64,000 bases of DNA. Source: Petrosia ficiformis. Lineage: Eukaryota > Porifera > Demospongiae > Haplosclerida > Petrosiidae. The DNA is taken from positions 1,933,001-1,997,000 of the forward strand of contig OX345639.1 in the NCBI GenBank assembly GCA_947044365.1, given 5' to 3'. A program made the translations under genes and the position numbers. Shown here piece by piece: positions 1 through 13,244 of the stretch. Position 1 is the stretch's first letter; the number at the start of each line of letters is the position of its first letter. A model generated the notes under the pieces. The model did not search any database. It worked only from the letters and a program-made list of their open reading frames with translations, and was not told the origin of the DNA.

Positions 1-3000
1 TGGGATCTGTTGGTCTATAATTTGATTTCCAATATCGCACATATTATTCAAACTATGATGATCCTCTATTAATGCTACTCACCACATTGAAGAGAGCATG
101 GTTGCTTTGTAAATTCAGTTTGACTACTTGGGAAGATTGCTCTTTAGACCTAACAAAATACAAACAAAGTGATCATTTCAATGACTGGTCTGGGAGTGTG
201 AAACAATGTGTGCACATAATTATAATTTTATCAACATTTTAATGCTTATGGTGGCTTGTACTAATTATATAACAAGAGAGCATTACAGCTTACTTGATTA
301 CAATCCTGCGACATTTAGAAACATCAAGAGAATTGTTTCCCAAATCAAGTTCTGCTAATACACTCTTCTATATAATGAATAGAGGACAACGTAACAAGTG
401 ATGTGTATGTACCAATTGTATCATCAATCATATCATATTAATTAGTATTTTATTGTATAGTAGTAGTCCCTCTTATGTATGGTTTGGTTACCTCATGTCT
501 ATCTAGATTTGTATATAAGTTTAGCTCTTTCTCCATAATAAGAATCTCAGTTTTTGATCACCAAGCTCATCACTAGTTGATAGTTATAACAACTTTATAT
601 ATACAGGGCTCATGGTATCAGCTAGACACTTCAATAATGCCTCACGTCTGATCAAAACCGGTCAAATATGCTCATTTCTAGTCAAATTTATAGCATTTTA
701 TGTCTGAACATTTCTCAACAATTATCATGAGTACTGATACATGTATACATGTACAATTTCTCGTGTGTTTATTCTCAATAAATCATATCTTTTTTTAGAC
801 ATCAGGTAGTTATAACGAGATTTGTTTTATCATTAGATATCAAAAGTCATTATCAATGTATTGCAATATTAGTGCATGATCAGTATCGTTTCTACCATTG
901 TGGCTAAAAAGTATATATAATTTTAATGGTTATGACAAATCATGGTATCAAAACATGTTAATGATGTTTTTTTAGTGATAAGCAATTAGTATTTGTATCT
1001 TCAGATAACTGACACTTATAATAATTACTGATATCAATTACCAATCTGAATTGTTATCTGAATACAAGAATATAAATCAAACCTTTGATCCCAGAACTAA
1101 TCCAAATGGTTCTTTAGCAATTCCACTTGAACCCTGAAATATACATGACATGTAAAGTACAATAGATTGGGAAATGTTTCACTATAAAAGTCATTGAAAA
1201 AACTTTCCTGGATTTCCATAGATTTTAAATTACAAATAGTGAAATATTAAATTTCAAGATTAATTTTTATGGATGATAGAAACAACAAATTTATTTAACA
1301 GCGAATATTTCTTGATTATGGTAGTTCCATGAACTAGTATAAGAGGATATAGCTCATATAAAAATATATCAATCATTTGCAGGAAGATCGTTTGTGTTAA
1401 AAGTACGCTATTTGTCCATTTTGTTAAGGAAACCATAGAAACTCAGTACCTCATTTAGCCATCAAATTGTGAAAACATTAACAAATGATTTGTTTATCAG
1501 TAGATATCTAAAGTCTAAAGTCAACAAGCAATTGATTGCAGTGTTTAGTAAGGGCAATCATTAAACTTTTTGAGAGTTTAAAGGTTAGAGTTTAATCAAA
1601 ATAGCTAGCTACTAGTTCCAGTTTCTACGTAAGCTACTTAGCCCTTTCAGTTTTTTAATGTTGTAATTTTACAACATCCTGTCAGAGAGGAAGTGTATCC
1701 AACTTAATAGAATACTGAATTCAAACTGCAATTCACGGGATCTTGGATGTACCACGCCCCAAATTACTGTAGATTACGAGAGTATGCCAATGTGGTGGCG
1801 GCATGTCGGCATTCTATTGTCAAAAATGCCCACGCTTTGTTGGATGTGGTCGGGCGGTGCTTTGATTCAAGTGTCCGCCCTTTGATGTTACTTTGAAGTT
1901 AGCTTAGGGTACTTAAAAAAAAAATTTAAAAATTAAAAAATAAAAAGTAAAAGGAGATCAGAATGGGATGTTGATGTATGTGTGATGTATAGACTTGCTT
2001 TCTAGCTAGTTCTAGTGAGAGAGAAAGGGATGTTGGGAGAATAAGTGAAAAATACCATTCGCTTGCAGACTGGAGTGGATGCTGTGCTTGCAGTAATTGG
2101 TAAGCAAGGTTGAGGTGAGTGTTAGATTGCTCCAGGAGGTCCAGAAAGTTGCAAAGAAGCTGCATTTGTGATGCTGAGCCACACCTCACACATTATATGC
2201 TTGATCAAGGTGGGTGCGGTTATAATAATTTCGAATATGTCTCTGTTGCAAAACTGAAAGAGTTAGCTTTCTTCGTGTAGAGTTCGAGCGCGCATTCTTT
2301 TACGCGCCACACCCATTAATTGACCGAGCCCCCGGGAATGACGCAAATTCCTTAACTACGTATACAACGCATACTCGCGCAAGTGGACACAAGAAAATAT
2401 ATAATAATATTATATATATATATTTATAATTATAGATTCAACCCCGTGGAAAGCAATCATAGGGATGGCCCTACGGGCCATAAAAATGTTCATAACTTTT
2501 GTTCTGAATGTCCAACAAATCTTTTCTACTTGTAATCCATTGCTTCATTATTGAGTTACAACAGTATAACCTTATGACATTAAACTATACACTATATTAT
2601 ATATATAGTCATCGCATCCTACATTTTAAGTCATTGTGAATGTGAACAAACTTTAGTAAAAGTTTCTTACCGTGTCTAGAACAACAAGTGTTTGATTTTC
2701 AGACAGTTTCTTCATGTTAGTATCAGTGATACATTGAGATATATTTGTCTTCCATAAGATTAACTACATGAAAATGAACAAAATCATTAATATATGCCTA
2801 AATGATAGACTCGACAATGAAATATAATCATGACTGGTTGTGAAAACTTTGTTAATATCGACAGTCCTTCGTGATCCATGTCTGTTGAGGTTTGAGTATA
2901 CTTATAGTCAAAGATGATCCAGTCACACTAACTATAGGTCTACTATAACTATTACTGTCATTAAGGCATGCACATACAGGACTACAGTTATATATTTAAT

Positions 3001-6000
3001 TAATAGCCATATTATCTGCCTATCAAGTGTATTAGAACTACTCAGTACCTAGCCTTGAGAACTAGGACTGATAGGTACAGTTAAATATTAATATACCTCT
3101 TTTAGTGAAACAGTTAATTGAAATAGTTTAGTCAAAGCATTGACCAGACTATCATTCCGTCCTCCAACATTACTCATATCAGATAAATTGATTTCTTCAA
3201 TACATGGATTATAAGATAGATTAGTAATCACTTTAGCAACTCCATTAGCTGTGGCATTGTTTTTACTGCACGTGAAAAAAAATATTAAAGATTAAAAGGA
3301 GACCTTAGTTCCAATTATTAAAATAATTATTTAATTACCACATGCATTCTATGCAAGGGGTTTAGTGATCCATTCTATCTGTCATGTAATTCAAAAAATT
3401 CAAAGAACAACTTTAGAAAGCTTGAAATTAATCGTATAAAAACGTATCAGGAGTCCAGGAATGTATCAATATCCTACTGAGTTCACAATATCCATTTACC
3501 ATTTTTTCATTCAGTCACGTACACCTTTCATACTATTTATAACACGTACTGAAGTGTTCAACACATCTCAGATACCCTCAGGTTTAATTTACTAACCTCA
3601 GGTTTAATTTACGGATATTCCTTTTTACTAGCAAAGCCTCAGCCAAAGCTTCCATTCCACTGTCTGTAATATGACAGGAACGAAGATTCAATTCCGATAG
3701 ATTAGGAAGAGACCTATAGCAGATATGATGTTGAGAATATATATATAACTACGAGTAAAGTCATACTACAACATCATTAAGTACAATATCTATGTATTTG
3801 CATAGAAATACATAAAATCACATTGAGTTGAAACTGTGTTCATTACAAATTCATGAATTGCTATGGAAACAAAGACAAAGCTTCTTTTGTATATTCAGTT
3901 CACACATACAATACTCAGTGTGATTACCATAGTGATTGAACCCATGGCATATTGAAAGCTATGAATATATAATAAGTTAATAACCCAGTTTCAACTGAAC
4001 ATGTTTCTACATACTTTAGTATGGAATCATGTGATAATAACTCACAAATGTTTCAGTAACAACTGAGAGAGTTTAATAGTTCCCTCTGTACCAAGATGAT
4101 TACCCTCCAATATTATAGTTCTAGTAAAAATATAATTATACCACACATAAATATATTCATAGTTTTACATTATTATAACAGAATAATAAAAATGGAAGAA
4201 GATGTAGGGACGTCAAAACCCAAAAAGTATGTGAACAAAGTCGGGAGGTTAACGTAGGACCCAAAATTAAACAACAAACAAACCATTTCCATATAACCCT
4301 ACATAAGTACTTGCACCGCTATAAAGCAAAATACAAAAAAACTGGGCAGTCCCCTGTGTAATATTTAATACTCACGTGAGTCCTTCACTGGTCAAATGAC
4401 TTTCAGCTAGTTTAGAAACATGAGCCTCTTGTATACCAAGATAACGCATATCCAATACCTACATAACACATTATGTCACTAGAATAATATACTACATGCA
4501 ATTGACATACTTAGATTATTACATAGTACATCAAATTTAGAAATCACCCGTGATGGATGATGCTGCACACACACCCAATCCTAGTACATATTATTAACTG
4601 CTCAGTGAACATTTAGTAAATTATTACCTGTAGTGAACCGGAACTCTTTGCCATTCCTTTAACAAGTTCCTTGAAACCTTTCTCACCGAGACTCTTTTCT
4701 CCCTGTAATACATGTATATAGAGTGTAGTATATTATATAATAATCATACATATTATATAACAGATAATACAGAAATTCATTGTCTTGTCTATGTACACTT
4801 GTATAAAACAAGTTGTGTGTCTGTCAGTTCCCTGATTTTCTATAAAACTTGTGTACAAACTTCGATGACATTCACTACTTGCATTTGCAGATCTCTGATA
4901 TTGAATATCATTGTACTAATAGCTCTGTATGTTGATTGCCAGCAGTTAAATTCTTATAAAGCTTATATTTGCTATTTGGCCGGAAGCTGTCGAAATGTGG
5001 TACCCAGACGATCAATCATTAAGATACTTAGATACTAAATTTCATTAGTTTCATGTACAAAACAGCCCATAGCAAGTTTAAACACAAACACTCAATCAAA
5101 ATTATTATCTCTACTTTGTCAATATTCATATATGTACATGCATCTATTGTATACCTTTGATATAGTGAGATGAGTAAGATGAGATAACATCTCAATAATT
5201 CTTGATAAAAAGAAATATTGTGATTTGATGTTATCAGGATTGAAAGTAACCAGATCAAAATGTGTCAATAAATCTTGAGACTGCATGAGAGTGTCGTACA
5301 ACAACTGAAAAAAATATACATGTGTGTACATGTAAGAATGTAGATGTTATGCGTAGTTTGTGTACATGTACAAAATGTATGTGTATACATGTACATGATA
5401 TGTGTGTAGATGTAAAGAATGTAGATGTTAGATGTAGTTTGTGTACATATGTAAAGATTGTACATGTACACAATATGTGTGTACATGTAAAGGATATGTG
5501 TGTACATGCAAAACATGTATATGCATGTTATATGTACATGTAAAGAATGTATATGATATGTGTGTACATGTAAAGAATGTATATGCATGTTATGTAAAGT
5601 TACATTATCTGATAGAAATATCATCCTCTATTAGTAGTCTACTATATTAGAAACTTTGTACATGTATATATATTTCACAACATACCTTGAAATCAGGATT
5701 GTCATTCAGTTTACCAACAAGCTCCTGAAGATTATGCTATGGAAAGACAATATTAGAAAATGGAGACTCAATAGTGAGTGTTTTAAGCTAATTATTATTA
5801 TCAAAATTAACATCATGGAATTTTAACGTACTCAATCTCATATTCTCGGTTTATATTCTCAGTTGAGAATGTCATATAGTACCAACCACTTAAATTATGA
5901 ACATTTTCTGAAGTCATGGTGAATGCGAGCAATCTTTACCTATAGCATACTTCCTCATATAAATGAATATGGGTGTCGTGATAATACCATACTCTATAAC

Positions 6001-7568
6001 CTAACATATTGGTACTGTGATAATACCACACCCTCTAACTTAATATACTGGTACAATGTACTGTGATGATACCACACCCTCTAACCTAACATAATGGTAC
6101 TGTGATGATACCACACCCTATAACCTAACATAATGGTACTGTGATGATACCACACCCTATAACCTAACATAATGGTACTGTGATGATACCACACCCTATA
6201 GCTTAACAATGTACTGTGATGATACCACACCCTATAGCCTAACAATGTACTGTGATGATACCATACCCTCACATCATGAAATGTGCATCATGAATATGAT
6301 GAAGTACAGTATTGCTATGCAAGCATACATGTACGTACATGCCCATTACTTACTTGTAAATACAGATGTTTCCATGGCAGACTAATAGACGTATATGTTT
6401 CAGGTAAATCCTATCAATAAAATGAATATATACAATTCAACAGTTGATAATGTTCAACTAACAGCTAGTCCAAAACGAGTTTCACAAAATTCCTTCCATT
6501 GATCTTCTGTAGTGTCTTCTTCAGCTAGCAGTTCATTCAATGGACGAATACTACCTAATCTTTGTTTCTCAAACTCTACAAGTAATATTTATTTATAAAA
6601 TGAAAGTGTTTTAAATTGACATTAGGGGGGTGCTCAATAAAGGATGAGATTCGATAATGTGCAAGCAGGTGTTTATTACATATTACCTTCAGGAGATAGG
6701 ACATCAATCCCCTTTCCTCCATGATAATGTTTCGAAAGAGAATTACCAACTGCTGTTCTTAGAAGAGAAACCATCTCACTATCACTGGGGTCATGCCAAC
6801 CAACTTGTTTATACACATCACTGTGTGAATAATACATTGTAACGAATGACCTTTGCACCTTTGTGATTACATGTGATATTGCTCATTACTAGTGCATAAA
6901 TAAGTTGAGCAGATTATCAAAATCATAACTATAATAGGCTGTTGTACTTCTGGCATGAGATAGTCAGCTATGATTAATAAATGTTGGACACAACAAAGCA
7001 AGCAATTGATCACAATGCTCCTTGGGGTATGGTTCTCTGGCAATTTTTAATCCCTCTGAAGTTGATTCTGGTGGCTTATGGGGCCCCAGAAGGCTTGTAG
7101 CTACCAAAGTTACAGACAACACTCATAAGGGGGCTTTGCCCTAATATTCATTATTACCTGAATTCAAAAAACTCGTTACCTGAAGTTGTTGATGGCTAAA
7201 ATTGGTTCAATCTGTTCCAAAAGCTTATCTTCAACACTCTGTAATAAATAATGATTGTGAATACCTCAATACATGTACATACGTTTTGAATGTTGAGAAG
7301 AGTCAAGAGGAGGAACAAGCTGTTTGGTATTTCCTCCTATTCATAATAATTATTCCCATGATAGATTGATGTGTCGAGACCAGGGGGTGGAAAAATTGAG
7401 TCATCTACCAGACATATTGACCTATTTTCACCACTTATCCTGCTACCCACATACTTTAAATCTTTTTGGCTTTATAAAACAATTCTTGATTAGTGAAATG
7501 CATACTCATTAACTGCTCAAACTTATCCTCCTCAACTATGTATATAATGAGTAGTAGATAGTCCATAA

Positions 7569-7606
<38 letters not shown>

Positions 7607-10600
7607 TATACAATTATATACACATTAACCCATTACCCTCCATGTAAAGCAATCCTAGAGAAGGCCCATTGGATAATAAATTCATATTTATTACATACCC
7701 TGGATAATAGTGAGTGACACTCATCATATTGTTGAATCACTGAGTCTACAGTAGAGCCATCAGGAGACAAGAATATCCTATAAACATGAATATACATTTA
7801 TATACATGAAATACATGTAATACATGCATATACATGAAAATACATGAAATACATGTATATACATGAAAACATGTATATACATGTATTTCATGTATTCATT
7901 GATATTATTATATCTAAAATTTCATGGAGATCAATTTTGTGAATATGAATTAAATCAGCAATGAAATTTTTTTAATAGCATAAATTTCTCAATAATCAAT
8001 TATACAGTATATAAACTGATTCACCCACCTGTTAAACATGAGTTGAAACATTATAAAACGCAATCCAGTCACATTATATGCAGAATAACTCTTTGAGACT
8101 CTTGTTTCATCGATACTAATATAACAAGAATAATATATTACATAATACATTACATAATACATTACGTAATACAAATGTACTACAATATACTAAATATACT
8201 AAATATAGGTTGGGCATCTATAATATATCATAAATGTTGACAAAAAATCTGGGTTATTTTTTCATATAAGAAGTAACGAAATAATATTACATGTATATTT
8301 ATTATAGCCTCATATGACTTGATTTGTATATATCTCAAGCATGTAGTTATATATATATATATATTATATAATAATAATTATATATATATATATATATATA
8401 ATTATATATAATTATGACTGTATGTGTGAAATGAAACATTTGGAAGAAGCAATTTTCAATCACACTTACATTAAAATATATACTATTCGTAACTTCCTTA
8501 ATAATGTATGACACATATGTAACACAAGAATATAAACAAAGACCATTCCGCTTTCCACAGGATTGAATCTATATACTGCAAGTCTATTTTCACAAATACA
8601 CTCACATATAATAATTATATATTATATATATTGTATAAATATAATTATATACGTTGGATTAGGTTGTGTAGTATTCAATTCTGGGAACTGCTTAATAATG
8701 TGTTTGACATTACGATCAAGGTTCTCCATCATGAAAGACTCCATTAAATCAGTCCACTTCTGTCCAGTCAATGTGATGTATATTAACAGTAGTCCAATGA
8801 CAGGATAATTCTAACACAAAAAAAAACAACACATAAATAATTGATTATATATGGACCAGTAATCTTCAAGAGCTTACATGTACATGTACATGTACACTCT
8901 CTACATGCACATGTATAATCTGTACATGTAAATGTATAATTTGTACATGTATTACATGTAGTACATGACCACTTGAGTTATGCTGATAATTATTATGACA
9001 GTTTTCTCAAAATTTTAGTTATAGTCGATTGACTAAAATAAAAGGTTTCAGTTTTAGATATCTAACTAAAAGTGTTCATTATTGGCCATTTTTCATTTTA
9101 CTTGTTATGCAATAGACTTGTAATTTAGTTATAGTTTAGTTAACTAAAAGTTGCAATGCTTTACTAAAAGGGGTTTTAGCATAGTTAAAACAGATTACAT
9201 TGTACATACAAGTATAATTTTGATTTCTGGGGTGAAACCTTTAATGTTTCTGTTACCAATTAGGTTAAAATACATTTTTAGGTGGTAAACACATGCATTC
9301 TCTGAGATTGATTTTGACATAATGATGTATCTAATATAACAGTTATTTTTGAATGCATAATTTACCTGTCTTGAATTGGGCTTCTCAATGAATTCTATGA
9401 CACTGTCTCTGGCATTATCAATGAGTGTTGGGTAAGTCTTCAAGAATTGAAGTAAGAGTCTGTGCATGTAACAATAACATCTCAACTGTTGTATGGCTTC
9501 GGCACCATCTTCAGCATTAAAGAAACTATAAAGAATGGAAGATGGAAGAGATAACACTGCACATACATGTACAGTATATGTGACTAACTTCACAAGGGAG
9601 ATACTCAATAATCGAGGAAAGAAGTCCAAAGCCATCGATGGTTTAAAATCTGTTGGTCCACCAGTATAAATACTTGACAAAGAACGCTCGGCAAGATACA
9701 TTGAACGATCAGGAGAATAGTGAGACAAATCTGTGTAGAGCAAAGATAAGTACGCTGATATATACTTAATGAAGAGTCAATTCAACATATAATTTAGTTG
9801 TACAAGGGTGGCTGGAATAGAGGGATTCCATTGTGCCTTTATGGGGCCAGTAAACTTGCACTATCCAAACATAAATTTTCATCATTGTTGATTTGTTATG
9901 TTATTGTACTTACATATAGGCATCCAGTGAGTGAATGTTCGTCCCCAAACCTCTGTGACCTTTGAACCTTTGAAGGCAGAGAGTGATATTACCTCTGGAA
10001 CACATCGTACTGTTTGGACAGCTCCAGTCCTAAAAAAAAAGTGGAAGTGAAATAATGTTTGCTAAATTGACCGCTTTGAAGAAAATATATATTTGGTTGT
10101 TTGTATAGAAATCTAATGAAATTTAGTATCCAGGAAGATCAATATTTGCCTTTTTTTATACGAAAGTTGTCACTTCCTCTTTATAAAATGGCTGAAAGGG
10201 TAAGTGTCATAAAGTTAATACTTGATTGTACTGTATAACTCAATAATGAAGAAATGGATCAATATGTTTCTGAAGTCATGATAAACGTGTGACCTTTATA
10301 GTATAATATACAATTTGTACATGTAAATATATTAAGATGGGAATTGGAATAAGTACCTAAAATATGGTAGCACACTCAGTGCTTGAAACAACGTCCAGCA
10401 ATTGGTCATTTTCCAGACATTTTGGCTCTTTGTCCAGACAAAATTAGAATAAGTACTAAATAAAGTATATGTATATGTACATGTACATGTAGATTACCTG
10501 GCATCTTTTGTGTAATTAATTCCAACTCCTAGAGCAGCTTCTTCATAATTTTTCAGAGAAAAGAAACAGATTGCTTTTTCCAAATACAAGAAGTCAGTAT

Positions 10601-13244
10601 TCTCTCTTGTCACAGGTGTATAGACAGACTATTAATAAATAAATGATGAGTAACTAAGTGAATATTTGAATATTCGTTTGTTAAGGAAAGCGAGTATTTG
10701 AATACCAAAAGGCAGTATTCATTTCAGCAATAATTTATTTATTTATACATTCAATACTAATACATATATATATATATATAATACTCCTCACTTCAAAGGG
10801 TGGCCATGGTTTTCTTGGTCTGTGTTTACATGCATTACAGCTGGCATGAAGACTCTATGAGAAGTTTGATAATCAAATAACACTTCAATAATGCATTATA
10901 TATATAATACCTGCTCTACTGAGAATTTAATCCCAGACTCCCATCTCGCCTTCTTTGTTTCATACTCTCTTAGATCAGAAAGATTTTTGAAAGCAATCTC
11001 AGCAGTCCCTTCATATAACAATGCTAAAACATTTCCGAAAGAAATAATTATAAATCACTATTTTAGTAAGATTCTAAATTATAAAACTAGGGATGGGTAA
11101 TATTTGTGAATAAAATTTCAATCATATTTCAATCATATTGTCTAAATATTATACCATGGTGTGTGGATGATCACCATGGTAATCTTTCATGTACTGTGGG
11201 TGATATATATGCCTGTAGACAGGGATGTCTAGCCAACTAATTGTATTTTCACAGTTTTACAGTACAAACTAGTGCTATGGCTTCTACTTGATCAAAGCAT
11301 ATATATAGCCCTTGAGATAATTGGTCTTGGGTGTATAACTGCCTCCAAACAGGGCTATATATATCCTTATGGTTACTGTGCCATAATTTCAGGTTTCAGT
11401 ACTATCACATCTAAATTTAGGTTATATGCATTGAAATATAGAATGATGTACTTTTTACTGTATCAAGGTAGCAAGGGGTGCATCATACCATTCATTTGAC
11501 GTGTTTCACTATATATACGAATGTGTGTGATCATCCATACAGAAAGGAATGCCACAGAACAATTTTGAACAAACCTTTACTTTTTAAAACTATTTCATAC
11601 GGAAGTGCAGAATTTTTGTGGCTAAAATTATTGCTCTTTCCAGATACCAAATGTGGTTGAATAGTGAGCATTTTAAGCGAAGCATCTGTTCAAAATTGCT
11701 TGTGGCATTTCCATTTCTGTACAGACAATCAAATATACCAAAAATAACTGTACACACACCTTCTAGTAATATTAATATACTAAGTGTTGTGTATCCCGGA
11801 AACCAGTACTGATATTTACTGAGTGAGTTAGAAGGTGGTCTAAAGTTCTTCTTCTTTATCTGTAGTACATTCAATACATCAAGAGTGATATAACCACTAC
11901 TATTAACACATGGATGCTCAATACGTGTCTGCATTACAATCTTGGGAGGTGATCTATATTGTGGATAATACATTAAACATAACTGTTAACAACATACTGT
12001 ACTGCATACTGTATTATATTATACTGTATACTGTACTGCACTATATACTGTACTGTACTATATTGTACTGTACTGTACTGTACTATACTGTACTGTGATG
12101 TACTGTGCTGTACTGTATTGTAACTATATATGTTACATCACAATATTATCAAACAAATGAAATATTGCATAATGTACCTTGGATACTCGTTTGTGAACTC
12201 TATAACAAAATGAAATATACCACCTTCATATGGTGTATCAGCTGGTCCTTTTATGTTACCATGCCATTCAGTAAAATTATGCATTAAAGGTTCCACTGAC
12301 ACATTGGGTAGTTTGCTAAAGAAATAACAGGACAAGAATGAAGGTCAGTCAGTGTCTGTTTGTCCTTCTATCTATCAACAATTCAAAACTCACTATTTCC
12401 TTACTTCCACATATTCACGAAATAAACGCTATTAGAAGAAAAGATTAAAATGACTCCATTAATTATCACAATTTAAATGTCAGGCCAGTACACAGCAGTT
12501 TAAAAAGGTGAGTTCTTAGTTGTAGCAAGCGGAAATTTTTTTTTAGCCATGCACACTTTACAAGAACATACCCACTATACAGCTGAGTGTGTGTATGTAA
12601 TCATCTCATTAAAAGGGACAAGGCTAGTGTAAGCTAATGCCAACAATGGCAGTTTCTTGATGTAACCATTTGCTACTATAAATAGAAACACTCGCTTCTA
12701 TAAATAAACCACATCCAAACCTAAAAATAATGCTGCCTAGGATAATTTTACGATATTTGTTTTGTTAAGAAATGAAAAAGGGGTTCTTCCAAACCCCCTA
12801 GAACTTCCTCTGTATATGACCCTGTATGCATAATTAATAACTTCCTCACTTCTGCTGCAATCTGAGAGCTAAAATCAGTAATAATTATATATAGTACACT
12901 ATAATTATTTAGTTGCTAAGGGGGGGGGGGGGGGGGGTGTGTGTGCCCCCTCTGCCCCCTGTTTTCTCCTCCCTTTGTTGGATGATGAAAATTGAATTTA
13001 CCTTTAGTAAAGAAGACTGCAGGCCAACATCTAAACAAGTGAGATCAGCAGTAGATATATCAGTTAATGAAGATATCTCAGACATTGACATTGCACCCTT
13101 CTCTGTCATTGTGTAACTCGCACTGCCCTTTGTGCGACCGACAGACACAGCTTTGTCTCCATCTCCTGATTTATATGATCTACCTCCTCGTCCACGACTA
13201 CCACCACGACTAGTGCCGCGGAGCCAGACCCCACGACCTGACAT
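1..13244 (-). CDS. RGG-box / inactive-E2 (UBC-like) / leucine-rich-repeat protein, 3' end off the left edge
   Basis: Hand-spliced minus-strand gene. Exons: 13244-13002, 12428-12394, 12315-12178, 11953-11739, 11023-10911, 10628-10498, 10029-9914, 9730-9366, 8810-8653, 8115-8029, 7777-7699, 7238-7180, 6820-6687, 6575-6463, 6410-6354, 5736-5686, 5304-5155, 4702-4628, 4458-4376, 4120-4046, 3713-3597, 3265-3097, 2763-2671, 1133-1083 (tentative), 354-294, 149-83. Phases agree throughout except between 1083 and 354, where an exon is probably missing. The start ATG (13244) opens MSGRGVWLRG, with RG/RGG repeats to about residue 25. Residues 82 to about 210 form a UBC fold: RLFREYVEVRKYKLPN, then EWHGNIKGPADTPYEGGIF, then SPPKIVMQTRIEHP. 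The usual HPN is HPC (152-154) and the catalytic Cys is Thr162 (GYITLDVL), so E2 thioester activity is not expected. A helical region of no recognised family follows to about 735. Ribonuclease-inhibitor-like LRRs follow (LSELNLRSCHITDSGM; IRKLNLSKNN; VKLNLQSNH). I do not recognise an orthologue; a role as a ubiquitin-pathway scaffold is only inference. Confidence 0.75.
2255..2490. mobile_element. MITE family 1, right half
   Basis: It matches the right half of the copy at 19804-20236 (GCGCCACACCCATTAATTG; AACTACGTATACAACGCAT) and ends AAAGCAATCATAGGGATGG followed by CCCTACGGGCCATA. It lies in an intron of the E2-like/LRR gene. The related word TAGTTCCAGTTTCTACGTAA at 1613-1632 may be a separate fragment of the same family. 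Confidence 0.7.
5315..5597. repeat. Imperfect tandem repeat rich in TACATGTA
   Basis: Irregular repeats of words such as GTACATGTAAAGAATGTA and GATATGTGTGTACATG fill this intron of the E2-like/LRR gene (between exons 5686-5736 and 5155-5304). Open frames through it on both strands are artefacts of the repeat. Confidence 0.7.
5985..6265. repeat. Minisatellite, 39-bp then 36-bp units
   Basis: TACTGTGATGATACCACACC recurs with spacing 39, 39, 39, 36 and 36 bp (CTGTGATGAT at 6061, 6100, 6139, 6178, 6214, 6250), with more diverged units before. Both spacings are multiples of three, which creates a spurious open frame. It is intronic in the E2-like/LRR gene. Confidence 0.85.
7570..7605. repeat. (TA)n microsatellite
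   Basis: A run of TA dinucleotides in an intron of the E2-like/LRR gene. A second TA-rich stretch lies at about 8348-8412. Confidence 0.85.
11997..12125. repeat. ACTGT-type simple repeat
   Basis: Degenerate repeats of TACTG/TGTAC (TACTGTACTGTACTGTACTA and relatives) fill most of the intron between the two exons of the UBC-like domain (12178 and 11953). Confidence 0.8.
12919..12937. repeat. Poly-G tract
   Basis: A run of about 18-19 G on the plus strand in intron 1 of the E2-like/LRR gene, so poly-C on the transcribed strand. It may be polymorphic or a sequencing-length artefact. Confidence 0.8.

Noticed and set aside
1083..1133. Considered as a certain exon of the LRR gene
   Set aside because: It is open with usable borders, but its phase does not match the next LRR exon at 354; kept only as tentative.
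5255..5650. Overlapping ORFs on both strands, up to 119 aa
   Set aside because: Low-complexity TACATGTA tandem repeat; no start context or splice logic; intronic in the LRR gene.
5985..6265. Regularly spaced repeat, considered as a CRISPR-like array
   Set aside because: There are no unique spacers (the units are contiguous) and the host is eukaryotic.
6081..6272. 63-aa minus-strand ORF with RVWYHHSTIMLGY repeats
   Set aside because: Created by a 39/36-bp minisatellite whose period is a multiple of three; it lies in an intron.
9195..9365. C-terminal part of the 182-aa minus ORF
   Set aside because: Read-through past a good donor at 9365 (CAG/gtaaat); only 9366-9730 is exon.
11590..11738. 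C-terminal extension of the 127-aa minus ORF carrying the UBC exon
   Set aside because: It continues past the donor at 11738 (TTTG/gtatat); the next true exon is at 11023.
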